Shown here in pieces: positions 12,351 to 24,400 of a DNA stretch of 64,000 nucleotides; within the stretch, counting starts at the first letter, position 1; the number at the start of each line of letters is the position of its first letter. This DNA is from Rhynochetos jubatus. Lineage: Eukaryota > Chordata > Aves > Eurypygiformes > Rhynochetidae. Both the position numbers and the translations under genes were made by a program. The stretch spans positions 3,101,501 through 3,165,500 of the forward strand of contig CM050651.1 of NCBI GenBank assembly GCA_027574665.1. Direction: 5' to 3'. The notes under the pieces were generated by a model. It searched no databases. It was not told where the DNA came from and saw only the letters and a list, made by a program, of their open reading frames with translations.

Positions 12351-13138
12351 GAGTGAAATAAAGGCAAAAATTGTTCCCATTTCAAATGGACTTGGAGGAA
12401 GTGAAAAATAGATTGGTAACAGGGAAAGGCTGGGAAAATGGGAAGAGAGATTTGGTTAGAAAAAGGGAACAGAAAATACCCCCAAATGGGTGGAAACTCC
12501 GGATTTCAGTGTGGAGTGAATGAACAGCCAGACAGGGGAGGTGTATTTCTTCCCACTACAGTGGGAAGAACAGTACAGACTACAAGCTGGATAAGGAGTT
12601 GAAATCATAGCAAGGCAGACACTTTAAACATTTTAAATTAAGTTGGTTTTTTTTTTTATTTTTGGTGTTTGTAGATATACTGGCAAAAATGCAAATGACA
12701 CCTTAGAACTCTGTGTATTGAAGATTCATCTTATCCTTTCAATAGATAGTAGAAAGCGGGCAACTGCAAGATCCTGGTGGGTCTCCAAGCCCACTTGCAA
12801 TCCACAGTGTGTGAAGAACAGAGGGGTTTTTCATGCTTGCGTTCTTTTATTCAATGGCCTTTCTGCAGTTAGGAAAACAGACGCAACAGGCAAAAGTACA
12901 GCTGGCACACAGCACAATAAATGACTAATTTTCACTCAGTAAAGTTCTCGAAATGCTGCTACGTGCCAGACTCTGTGGAGCCATTTCTAAGATCTCAAAA
13001 GAAAGATTAAAAACATCTCAAATACACAGAATTGACAGGAAAGTAAACTTTTCTGTGGGACACAAGAAACCAGATGGTGAGTGTTGCACAAAGCCAAACA
13101 AATCCAGTCTCTGAATTCCTAAGGCATATAAACCTCTG

Positions 13139-13159
13139 CAGAGAAATTAAATTTCTCTG
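13139..13159. repeat. Perfect 9-bp inverted repeat
   Basis: CAGAGAAAT (13139-13147) and ATTTCTCTG (13151-13159) are separated by TAA. It is short and AT-rich, with no known role. Confidence 0.75.
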
Positions 13160-16100
13160 AAGGAAAGTGAACTTTATGCAAATTCACACTCTGTCATAAT
13201 TCTGTCATGCAGAACAAAGATCTTGTAATTTCCCAAAGTTGTCCTTTCCTTACCCTTCTGAAAACATGTTCAAAAGCATAAAATAAGCCGCTTTTTCACT
13301 AAAGCAAGCTGGTAAGGAGAGGGAACAATTATACATAGCAGAGGGGAATCAATCAGTAGTTAACTGTGCTTATTTTGGTGCCGTTTGAAACAGTTCTGTA
13401 GCTACACAAAGGCTTGTCTTTTGTTGCTGCATTGTACAATTGCATGATGATGCCACCAGCTCTCAAAAGAAGAATGTGACGGATAATCTGTGGCTTCAAT
13501 TCACAGAATTTCAAGTATGTTCATACATGCCTAAGAAGAAATTGATTGAGGTGTATTAATACAGACATTATTTAAATTCCTTGACCAGGGAGCAGCAGTA
13601 ATAAAGTTTAATAAGATGCTGGATTGCATAAAGTGGGCTGTAAGTCTAGGAGTGTTATGCTGTCACTTTGTAGAACTCATTTTGTCTTCATCTGACATTT
13701 ATTGCCCAACTTAGTTCCCTCTGTTTTGAAGAAAGATGTACTAAAATTGTAGAGCATGTGTCCTAGAGCATCTACATGACAAACAGAGTGGAAGGATTTA
13801 TGTATGAGGAAAGGGATTATGGAAGTTTAGAGGGCTGTGAAGAAGCCATCTGTAGGGACATAATTGACATAAAGGTAAGGGATTATAAAATTAAGTTGTA
13901 TTTAAATATTTGTTATTACATTCTGATTTCTAGCTTAGCATCTAGGACCCCATGATGGTCTTTTCTATGCATGGTATGGCACACTCTGAGAAGATTAGTG
14001 AAACAGAGTGGAAGTTAAGAGAACGAATTAGCTGTAAGCAATTTGAATTGTAATCACACACGACTAAAGTGGCAATTATCTTTATCTGCTTCCCAATCCA
14101 TATGTTAAAGTTCATTTTTCAAACTTAAATTAGAATTGACGTTACAAGTCAAAGTAACTTTTTTTTCTGGACAAAACCAAACCAGTTAGTAGGTGTAAGA
14201 GCAAATAGATCTGGGGATAGAAGCAAGTTATGTATTTGCTTTATTTGAGGCCATGGACCTAAATAATTATTGACAGTAATCAAACCAGTTTATCTTTTCA
14301 TACTTGGAGATGGGCAGCTGGGGGGAAAAAATTTCCCTCCTAAAATACTATGTAGAAATGATAGAAGAATAAAGGAGATATATTGGATGAAGAATAATTG
14401 CATGTTTTTATTAGACTCAAAATTTGTCTTGGTTTAGATATGTGCTGGGGTATTCTCCAGTGTCTGTAGTTTTCTTTGCGATCAGTTGAGTAAAGATTGT
14501 CACTGCTTTGCTATCCTGTACCAGTAGCACAGAAGTGTGTGCTTATCATCCAGGATGGATGATGAAATTTGCAGTGAAGCCAGCAACTAATGATGAGTGA
14601 TGAGAAGTGATTAAAAGGGCAACCCAAAATACTTTAGAGTTCATTGGTGCTGCTGTATGGTGATTGGTAGGTAGTTAATGCTCATGAAATAAAACTGCAA
14701 TTAGTCTGTAGCAGTTGACCTCTAGCTGAAAACAGCTTTTAGCAGAAGACAAAGTATAACTTTCTCAGACCTCTTTAGATGTACTTGGGCCAGCTTTTCC
14801 CTTTTGTTTCACCTGGGGTGTTCTTGATTTATAGATGAATAGACAGATACGGAATGAAATACTTGGGTGCTGGAGACACCCAGGACTCTCAGCAGCAGCT
14901 CAGGTTTTCTACATCAGCTAGAGAAACTAAAGGAATATGGGTTACTGGCTGTGTTGCCAGGTGCGAAGAGCCAGTAGTCTTTTCCTGCTTAGCTTGTTAG
15001 GTAGTTTTTGGGAATGGTCTGTGAAACCACTTGTAGATGCATTCCTATCAATTTTCAGAAGTTTTTAATGAGTGACTTCAAACTTCTCAGAAATATTACC
15101 TACCTTCCTTTCTTGTTTATTTGCCAGTCACAAAATGGGAGGTGAATATTGATGAGGTTGAGAAATAGGTGTTGCCTAAGAGTAAACACGGAAAGAAAAC
15201 AGAAATTTCATTAGTGTCCCTGAAGGTGATATTCGTGTGCACAGAAGAAAATCAACTATTCCCTTGCAGTCCATAAACTTCCTGAAAACACTTGCTTCTT
15301 GTATCAGGAATAATGGAAATGAGAGCAAACCTAACCTGATGGAGAAATATTTAGTTCTTATTAGATTTACTCATTCTGTATGCTTAATCTGTCCCCCGTA
15401 TGGGAGCTTCTCACACATCAGTTGTGTTGGACCTCAGATCTGTTTTTGTAAGAACTCACAGTGTAATAATGATGCAGTAAAAGGTTGTCTTCCTGCTGCT
15501 TCTTGCAACAAACTACTTTTCTCCTCCTACTCCTCTGCATAAATCTAAAATTAAAATAACTTGGAAAGATTAGTTGAGATTAGTGAGGAGAATTTAGTTA
15601 CATATCTTCTGTGATACAGAAGGCTAAAATGGATTAACCAAGTGGCTTCCCCCAGGGACTGCTGCTGTGATTCTGTAACACAGTGAAAGTGTAAAACACA
15701 AAATAACAATAGAATAGAAGATCAAAAAATAAAATTGCCAAGTCTCTTTGTGAGGCAAAACTGTGGTATAAAATCAGTTTTATAGTAGTGGCAGTAGTAA
15801 TAAAATATTGTAATCTTTAGAATGACAATAAAAAATATAGCTGCAGTAAAATAATTGTGTTTGATTGATTACAGAGACACTTATTACTTGCTCTGTTGGT
15901 GTTTTGTCATTTGTAATATAAGATGGACTTCCACAGAGGAATCTCCTGGTAGGAAGAAATTGTTCAGCTTTAGAGACCTGCTAAAACTTTTCAGTTGTTT
16001 TGTTACTTGAGTCTTTTAAGTGCTATCTCTGTAGATTTGCTGGCTACTTCCCTTGGGAGTTTTTGTTAACTCTCAAATCAGCATTTTAAAACAGGGAAAA

Positions 16101-16164
16101 ATGATGTTTTTGAGCAGCTTTTGTTTTATGCCTTTTTGTAAAAAAAAAAATGTTTTTGATATCT

Positions 16165-16884
16165 TGTTGTGCTGGTTTTAGTCAAAGACTTAGCTTTCTT
16201 CACAGTGGCTGGTATGAAGCTGTTTCTGGATTTACCCTGAGAAAAGTACTGTTAAGGTGTCTTTTCAGCTGGTGCTGGGGAATGTCTGCACCAAATTCAA
16301 GGTCTCTCTCACCTTCTGATACTGCAGCTGCGTTCCTAACTTTCTCACTACAAGCAAAGCAGAGAGGACACAGTTCAGACAGCTGACCCAAACTGACCAA
16401 GGAGTATTTCATTCCATAGTACATCATGCTCAGTACATAGGCGGGGAGTGGGCTCAGGGGCCATCACTCCTTGACTGACTCCTTAACTCCTTCACTAACT
16501 TCTTTGTTAGCTGCCTTGCTATCTCCTTTGCTGGCTTGTACATTTGTGAGCTGGTGGGTCAGTTGGCTTTCCCAGTTGTGCTATCACTTGTGGGGCTTCC
16601 TTGGACTCCACTGCGATTGCTCTCAGGCTCTGACTCTCACTGCTTGGGACCTGGTTGTGCATCGGTTGGTGGGTGGTGAGAAATTGTATTATGTTTTATT
16701 TTCTATTATTTTAGTTACTTATTATCATTTATACATCTATTCACTTATTAGTAAATAATTCTGATCTCAGTTTTATAAGTTTCCTTGTCTTTTTCCTCCG
16801 ATTTTTCCCCTCCACTGTAGGAAGGGAGGGGGAGGTATGTGAGCAGTTTCGTGGTATTTTGCTGGCCTGAGTTAGACCACGACA
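16165..16884 (+). mobile_element. Solo LTR, avian ERVL-like endogenous retrovirus
   Basis: The segment begins TGTTGTGCTGGTTTTAG and ends ACCACGACA, giving the TG...CA ends of an LTR and about 720 bases in length. Internal landmarks fit a common avian ERVL-class LTR in order: a 5' block around TTCTTCACAGTGGCTGGTAT (16197-16216), the AGCTGACCCAAACTGACCAA block (16381-16400), TGCTCAGTACATAG at 16428-16440 where the family usually has its TATA region (here degraded), the GGTTGGTGGGTGGTGAG block near 16664-16680, and a G-rich 3' end (16818-16866). No gag, pol or env sequence follows, so this is a solo LTR left by LTR-LTR recombination. I found no matching 5-bp target duplication, and many substitutions suggest age. 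ORFs inside it are chance. The family call rests on memory of avian LTRs, not on a search. Confidence 0.8.
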
Positions 16885-18075
16885 CCTGGATTGCTGTATC
16901 CCTACTATGCATGTTTTATTGTCAGTCATTTGGAGGCCCAGTCTGTGTATATACTACTTTTGCTAGCCCGTTACATGACTTTATTGTTTCTGAGTTCAAT
17001 ACCCTGCAGAATCAAGAAAACAGAGCATTTAGACTATTTAGGAAATAAGAAGGCCTAGCAAGTCAGAACTGATCCTAAGTGCATTTCAGAAAATATCTGG
17101 TGCGTATATAAAGGAGAAGTAAACATGCGTACTATTGAAAGCCGAGAGGTTCTGAGCTGCAAACTGCAACACATGTCACAAGTACAGGAGGTTTAATGCT
17201 TGCAGTGGTGTCATATGGAAGAATCAATGAGCATTTATCACAAGTTAAGTCAGCAAAGTAAAATAGAAAAACATACGACTGGGTGACCTTTGTAGCTTAT
17301 GTGATTTCTTTTATCTGGGAATCTCAGAGGACTGTAAGCATTGATGAGCAATGTTTATAACAGTAGTACAAGTAAATGTTTTCACTTGGAACTCATAGGA
17401 TTTAACACAACTTGCCCAGTCAGATGAGAAATGAAGTCTATAATTCAAGTCTCTGGGTTTCCAGTGATATTTTTATTACTAGGCCCTGTTCTCTCTCTGT
17501 CAAATTTAATACAAGACTCTCCCTCGCTAGTCTTGGATGATTTTTTTTCCCTAAGCTAGTTTGTACCTACTCAGAGTAAAAAAGAAATGAAACAAAGGGG
17601 CCCTGAAAGGCTGACCTCCTTAACATGAACTGTTTAAACCTGCGCATAAATGCCCTACATTAGAATGAAATTGTTTTCATGTGATTGATGGAGAGTTGTA
17701 ACAGGTCTGTGAAGTCATCAGATTAAAGATCTAATCCTCAAAAAAAAAAACAAACCAAACAAAAAAACCAACCAACGGGAGTGGGGTGGGATTTGAGGTT
17801 GGGCTATGAATCACAAATAATTAAATAGCAACAACCAAGGGAGCTTTACACTGTAATATGGGGGCAACTGTGAGCGGTGAACTCTGATCCCTTTCCCAGG
17901 ATCTCTTTATGTCAGTTTTGTGATCAGAGGAACCATAAAATAAAAGCAGTGGATAGTGTGGAAACATTCTGAAAGGACAGACAAAAGGAAGATGGCGGGA
18001 AGGCTTCAAGAATCACTTGGAGCTTTCTGAAACGGAGGGAAATGGTTTGGAAAGGCTCCAGCTATGTCTCCTCAC
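16885..18075. other. Unique noncoding DNA
   Basis: No gene recognised. An A-rich patch with A11 and CAAAC/CCAACC words lies at 17740-17774, and T8 at about 17541-17548. Confidence 0.6.
17740..17774. repeat. A-rich low-complexity tract
   Basis: A11 followed by CAAACCAAAC, A7 and CCAACCAAC. No transposon body was recognised upstream, so this is not clearly a retroposon tail. Confidence 0.8.
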
Positions 18076-18116
18076 AAAAAAAAAAAAAGGGGGGGGGGGG
18101 GCGGGGGAGAAGGGAA
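18076..18116 (+). repeat. Oligopurine tract A13-G13
   Basis: A13 (18076-18088) runs directly into G13 (18089-18101), then C, G5 (18103-18107) and AGAAGGG. Apart from one C (18102), some 40 bases are pure purine. This can form G-quadruplex or triplex DNA in principle. The exact lengths may be unreliable in an assembly. Confidence 0.92.
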
Positions 18117-18593
18117 AGGTTTTATTCTGGAAAAGAGTGATCACTTGAACTTTGTCCACACACCGTTTTGCAGTGATGGTATTGCAGCTAGACAAGTTCT
18201 AGCACATTTCTACGTCTTGTGTTGCACTTTGGGGATATGGGTTATGGCAGTTAAGGTATGAACACAGCACCTTTCCACCACACTGAAATAGCTGAGAGCC
18301 ACCTGAGTGAAATGTTCACCTGCATTCATTCCTTCCCAGTCCAAACAATGGCTTTAATTGCTTGTGCATTGCTTTCAGCTCTTATTCTTCTCCTTTTTGC
18401 CCTAACCAGTCCTTCTTAAAGTGACAGTGTATTTTCAAATTTGCCCTGAAGCTTGCTGGGCTCAAGACTTATGCCACTATCTCTGTATAAAGACTACAAA
18501 AGGTATTCTTTTAATGCTAGTTCTACAGGTTTATAGTGGTGCCTGTAGTGAAAAGGTAAGTGGGTGTAGCTGTTGTTGAGACACTGTTATTCC
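18117..18593. other. Unique noncoding DNA
   Basis: Nothing recognisable. There are no sizeable ORFs apart from chance frames that run out of the purine tract. Confidence 0.6.
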
Positions 18594-18665
18594 TTCCAAG
18601 GTGGAACGGTCCTCTAGAGTTTATCTTGTCCAACCTGCTGCTCCAAGCAGGTCTGATGTGCCAGG
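18594..18665 (-). mobile_element. Diverged CR1 3'-end fragment
   Basis: The words CCTCTAGAG, TATCTTGTCCAACCTGCTGC and CCAAGCAGG match, with substitutions, the reverse complement of the CR1 3' terminus. The insertion is therefore on the minus strand with its 3' end near 18594. The far (5') boundary is uncertain and the sequence becomes unrecognisable after about 18665. Confidence 0.7.
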
Positions 18666-20235
18666 TAAATCAGGGTGGGCAAAGATGTTCTTGAAGACGG
18701 TGTTGTGGGTTAGGTTATTCAGGGGGGTTGGCACACCAGGAGGTGAAGGATCTGCAGTTTTGCAGGGCTGTCAGGCCTGTCTTACCATGTGCTGAGAATC
18801 TGAAGGATTAATCTGTTCCACTACCTTCAGTTAAAGGTAACTGTTCACCACCTAGAGCTAACCCAGTTGAGAGCACTCCATTTCCTAGTGAGGACAAGAT
18901 CTAGGTGCCTGTTCGTGTGTGGTGGTTTTTTTTTTGTTTGTTTGTTTGGTTTTTTTTAATAATTATTATTATTGGTAGCCATCAGATAAGAGTTGATTAT
19001 GGGATTTTTAAAAATAAAATTCTCTTTTTCACAGATGCTGGGTTTAAAAAGGTGAGAGAACATATATTGCTATTCTCAGCACTTTGGACAAAGAGTATTG
19101 AACATATTTACAGAAATTGTCATATGGCAGTGCTTGCAGTCATTGAAACGGTGAGATTTTACATTGGAAAATACGGTCTTCAAGAAGCATATGTCTATAT
19201 GAGTATTTATGTACTTGCAACCTGTGTCCTTAAATGGCTGTAGCTGGATCACTGGCATGGGTGGGGTCACCAGGTGAGGCTGGTTGGGGCTAAGTAAGTG
19301 GGCCCTGTTGGTGCAGTCATTGCCCTGACTCTTGAGTCCTCAGTGAGATGACAAACCACTCAACCATACTAACTTCTAAACTCTGAGAATTTACACATCT
19401 TTATTTCAACGTCCTAAATTTTTCACTTTGAATTGCTGATAATTCTGGAATCGGGTGAGATGGAGCGCTTCAAACTGTGGATGAGATCTGGCAAAAATAT
19501 GGTGAAGCAGCAAGTTTCTGGTAGGGTTTCTTGTGGGCTCCTCCAAGCACGTGTGTTGCAGCTATGCCGAGTCATGGATTCGGTGCATAGCAAGCACCCG
19601 CTTTGCAAGTGCTGCTGCGCAGTGGATGGATGGTATGGCTGGAGCAGATAATCTGGCCCTGCATTTCAGTTTTAAACGTTTTGTAGCAATAAGCTCTAAA
19701 TATAATTGCTTTGGGTCAGATGTTTATTAAATTAGAGTGGTTTTGATGGTAGACTGCAGCTTTCAAAGGGATCTGAAAATGTGTATTCTGAGGCTCCATT
19801 CTGGTCAAAGTGACTGTTTTTGAAGGATTTTTTTCCTGTTTGAAGTGAACATTTGACTGGTCCCATCAAAATGTAAGCTGGGTTCCTAATCTGGTGGTAA
19901 ACCTGTATCAGCTGATAATTTAGTCACACTTTCTCCTCGTATTGCTTGTTAGTCATGGATACCGATAATGCTCATATGCTTCCACTTGAAGCTGTAATAA
20001 ATGTTATGTATTTTTACAGCAATTATAAGATGAACAATTTCTAAAAACCAGAAGGTAAACTATATATTTTAATTTCACCCTGTGACAAACGTGTTCCACT
20101 CTCGCTTCATGATAGTATTTAAAATAAATGGAAATCCGCAACAGAGCCTATCAGAGCTCACTGATTTCCCTTTAAGGTTATACTGAGCTTTTGCTTTATG
20201 CTTTCCTTGGGGGTTGAATATGGGTGCATTTCTAA
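18666..20235. other. Unique noncoding DNA
   Basis: No gene recognised. It contains a T/GTTT/ATT simple repeat (18926-18973). A 112-codon frame runs across that repeat and is a chance ORF. Confidence 0.6.
18926..18973. repeat. Compound simple repeat T10-(GTTT)n-T8-(ATT)n
   Basis: T10, about three GTTT units, T8, then AATAATTATTATTATT. Seen directly. Confidence 0.88.
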
Positions 20236-20277
20236 ATATGTATATATATGAAGAATGTATATATATATGTATATATT
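20236..20277. repeat. (TA)n-rich imperfect microsatellite
   Basis: Two runs of alternating TATATA with TG variants, separated by GAAGAATG, span about 42 bases. Confidence 0.85.
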
Positions 20278-20615
20278 AAGGACAATGCCTGTTATAATTT
20301 ACCAGAAAATTCTGTCAGTTTTAGGGGACTTAATTCAGTCTGGTAGAGAGCGGTAGTGTATCCACAAATATCTATAAAGATATTTCTGAACCGTTAAATA
20401 AAAATATTAAACATAGAGTTTCCAGTAATCTTATTAATTAATTTTATTCATTATTACTGTAAATTAAATAAACTCTGCACCTGTAAATGATATACACTGG
20501 CTTTATGTGGTTTGGAAGAACTAATCCTACAGTAAGAACCTTTGTTCCTAGTTTATGTCATTTTAAGAAATGAGGTTAGCTCTGTGTCCTTATGATATGT
20601 TTAAATACACTGAAG

Positions 20616-20637
20616 ACAGAATGGCAGTCCATTCTGT
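20616..20637. repeat. Perfect 9-bp inverted repeat with 4-base loop
   Basis: ACAGAATGG (20616-20624), loop CAGT, CCATTCTGT (20629-20637). A tight perfect hairpin of unknown role. Confidence 0.85.
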
Positions 20638-21405
20638 AATTGAACAGTCTTGACACATAGGGTTTTGGACACGAAATGTTTTAGTAGGTATTATTATAGC
20701 ATCTCTATTTGCTTGTAATTGTACCAAACGACATTTAAACCTCCTCAGAAGCAGCGATTAGCATCCATTCACAGCATGCGGGTTCCAAATGCCAAGCAGA
20801 GCAGATACGCTGAGTGGTCACAAGACAAACAGCAAGAAACACGTTTCTGGGAGATTCCCCTGGGAGGGGAGAGGTGAGGAGGAGGGAGAAATGAGAAACA
20901 ATCACTATCACTCATCTTCCAAATCTGAAGTTTGCTGAAAGGAAAGACTATTGGGAGACTTGTTTTGAAAGGGCACTTCTGATCTGTACCCAGATGCTAA
21001 AATACAGACAGTAGGGCTTGCTTGACAATAAAAAGAGACTGTACTAGGAGATGAAATTTTAAGTGAAAAACTGGGAATACAAGTGAAGGTGAAGTTCATG
21101 ACTACTTATGTACATTTTATCTTGCTCTGTGAAGACAAAAGAATATTATGTCTGATTTGATAGTTTTTATATGCCTTTCATATTAATAATAGTCACTAAG
21201 TAGCCACGCTCTGAATTTATTGTAGAGCTAGCACAAGATACAATTGTTAATATAAAAGATCGTTAATGCAGAGATACATGTTTGCCTTAACAGATACTTC
21301 ATGAAGAAGGCAAATACAAGAGATCAGAGGACATTTTGAAATGATCACTTTAGAATTTTTTTACAAACTAATTACCTGGTAGAGCTTGTTTAAACTTTTA
21401 TTTTT

Positions 21406-21478
21406 TTCACATCCAGCCTGCTTTGTCAACTTTCAGTTGCTCTTCCTGTGACAAAGTTTAAAAGGTGGGGATGTGAAA
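21406..21478. repeat. Compound inverted repeat, 73 bases
   Basis: Two nested perfect inverted blocks are seen directly. The outer pair is TTTCACATCC (21406-21415) with GGATGTGAAA (21469-21478). The inner pair is CTTTGTCA (21421-21428) with TGACAAAG (21449-21456). The internal loops are 6 bases on the left and 12 on the right, and the terminal loop is 20 bases. The overall size resembles a pre-miRNA or a small terminal-inverted-repeat element, but the large asymmetric internal loop fits a normal pre-miRNA poorly. The function is unknown. Confidence 0.7.
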
Positions 21479-24400
21479 TCCTCCCCTGGCGGGAGCAAAC
21501 AAAATGTTTTTCATTGACTTCAGTGGGCTGAACACTGAATGCTAATTGTCAAAAGTATGGGATTTGGCACTCTCTGAAAAGCAGTTCTCTTTCAAACTCC
21601 TCAGGTTTTGTACCCAGAAATGACAGTGCTCGTGTTACTGGTTGTACTTCAAAACTCTGGCCTTGAAACTTTCATGTAAAGTAGGTTATGATTCCATGGG
21701 GACATTAATCAGTGACATCCTTCATTTGTGTAATACAGTACACTCCAATTAGTTTTGGAAATGGGTAATTGAGAAGTGTGTTTAAACGGATTTTCTTCAA
21801 ACAGCCAGTTTATTTCCATTGACATTCAATGGATAATCTTTTGTTTAATAGGGATGACAAGATCTCTTTTGTGGGACATAGATTTTGTGATTAGACACAC
21901 TAAGCTGCTTTAAATCACAAGCAGAGGTAGCCTCTTAAGCTTTGACAGTGGTTTAGTTTGGGTATTAAGCTACTTCATACAGTCTTTGGTGCACAGGATA
22001 CTTAAGATCTACCCTGTACCCCGAAGGATCGAACTGGGACACTAACGGTTGTGTATACAGGATATAGAGACTGTATCCAGTCGCAGATGATTACTGACTG
22101 ATCCTGGGGAACTCAGCAGCTGCTAACAGAAACTCCTGTGATTCAAAAGCAAGAGGATAACTTTTGTAATTGATGCTGGAAGGAAAGCTGGAGAAAGGAA
22201 AGTATAAACACTTGTGTTTGAGTAAGACAGTAGTAACTTCAATACTTCAAAAAGTGCCATGGGAGCTTTGATATCTAGGGGTGGTCAGTGCTCCTGTTCC
22301 TCTGGCAAAATTCCTCATCTGCTAAACATCCACTCAGAGTAGCAGCACGCTTACCCTTCTACCCCAGCTTTTCTGTTACTGTTTGATTTATGATTCTTGC
22401 TACCTCTTACATCAGAAGAGTTTACATTTCAGTTATGAATCCTTCATTAAGTACCTCTTGAGTGTTTTATAGCACAAATTAAATTAATGCTTTGGTACAG
22501 TCCTTCAGAAAAGTTAGGTGTAGTACACAAGAAGGTCTGGTTCCAGCAACATGCTGCCTACTTCTGTATGACTTATCTTCTAAACCACCTCTCTTCCTAC
22601 AGTAATCCAGCATGGTGCTGCTTACCCAGAAGACTGGGATACAGAAGATGTGCATGTAGCATACGTGCCTGGGCCCTGATTTCCATTTGATTATTTGCCT
22701 ATTTCATGTGTTGAGGCCAAGGAGCCTGCGCTCTCTGGGGATGTGTGATTATACAGATCTGTACTGCTAAGCGTGGAATTTTGCCCTCTCTGATCATCCA
22801 TTTTATTGATGGGCTTGCCACAAAGGTTAAAGGGAGCTTCTTGCTTTGAAAGCTTGGAAACAGCCCATCTGACAAAGTAGTACCTTTATTTGTTAAGAGC
22901 TTTTCAAGCTTATAGACCTGGAAGAGTCCCAGTAAAATCAATGAAAAACTATCCAAGATAAACAGACTTACAGATGAATAAATGCTCACTACTATTTTTA
23001 GTCTGAGCTCACAAAATCTCTTCCTGACTGCCTGCCCTTTTTCTCTAATAAAACAGCTAATTCTCCAAATATTAATAGAGGTGTATTGGCAGATTTGGGG
23101 CTCGCAGTTCTTCCTGAGCTTAAACAGGGGGAATGCAGTTAGACAAAACCTTTTTCAAATGGGCTTGTAAGTACTTGTTTAGCCAAGTTCACCTCTTGCC
23201 AAGGACTGATCTTTCCACAAACTCTAAGCAGCGATGCATTAGAGAAATAGTTAGTAACACTGCAGTGAACGAAAGCTTTACTTGTTCATTACTGTAGCCA
23301 GCACAAGAAGGATTTCTGTACAAGTAGACATAAACAGTCCTCTAATTTACTGGTGCAATTTTCCAGGGCGTTGAGCACTCAGGGCTGTAGTAAAACATAT
23401 GGTTTAAATGAAGCTTGGAACACCATGGGAAGAGAGAGTGGAGAGTCTCTGGGACAATCAGGCCTCTTACTCTGAGACCATGTTTTCTCATCTGCTTTAT
23501 TGCTTATCACTGTATATAGATTTTTGTGCTAGACAGGAAAAAAACTACCCTCCTGTGTTTGTGTGCTAGATGTGTTTTATTTGAATGGGCAGACATACCA
23601 GCATGTCCTGCACTGAAGGTCCTTGTTCTCGTCTCGGGTGGCTCAGGACAACAGAATGCTGCTGGGCTTTCATTTGCTGCTCCATCTTCCTCTTGCCGTG
23701 TGTATCAAAAAGCATGGGGTGTTTTATTTGAGTATCTTTTTAAACCGCCTTGCTTTGATGTGGAAAAATATAAGCCTGCAGAATGGAGCTCCTTGCTGTG
23801 GCATCGAGTCAGGAGTATATTTGGAAATTTTGTTCCTCTTTGAAGTGGGTATAATTTTGCCTCAAACTAGCTTATAGCATAGCTGAGTTTACTTATATGT
23901 CCCTTTGTACTGAAGTAATTTGCTGGTCTAATGATGTGTGAGTGTACTTTCAGAAAAGGGACCAGACCTCTGCTATAGGTGTGTTTGATTATCATGCTCC
24001 TTGCATCTCCTGTGACCAGAACTGAGATGTCTGTGAGGTACCAGCATGGTTAGATGGTCCACATCTGCTTGGGTCCTTGAACTACACGTGGCTAGGACTT
24101 CTACCTGTTTGGGAAGAAGCCAAAACCACCTTTTTGGATTTGCCCAAGCCTCCTATTCTCCTGCATACTTGTGTGCAAGATGTCAGCTTGTTGTGACTTT
24201 GTCTGGTTTATGTTTGTTCTAGAAAGGATTTTCTGGCCTGTGGCATGTGCCTGGGAAGTTGGCCAGGACTGACGGAAGAGTGTGGGGCCAACATGATGCT
24301 TTCTTTGTGTCTCACACAATGAAGCTTCTCTTTGCAACTTGCTTTTTGTGGAGTCTTCACCTCATATCCAGACAGCCTACACCCTGCTCTCATCAATGGA

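Larger units (their letters stand above)
12055..16164. other. Unique noncoding DNA with pyrimidine and AT-rich patches
   Basis: No gene recognised. It includes a pyrimidine tract (12277-12350), T11 (12647-12657), a perfect 9-bp hairpin (13139-13159), an AT-rich patch (about 15700-15860) and A11 (16140-16150) just before the solo LTR. The segment 13440-13720 has homeodomain-type words such as TTTAATAAG but nothing decisive. Confidence 0.55.

Noticed and set aside
16200..16758. Open frames of 75-95 codons on both strands
   Set aside because: They lie inside the solo LTR, which does not encode protein in this class.
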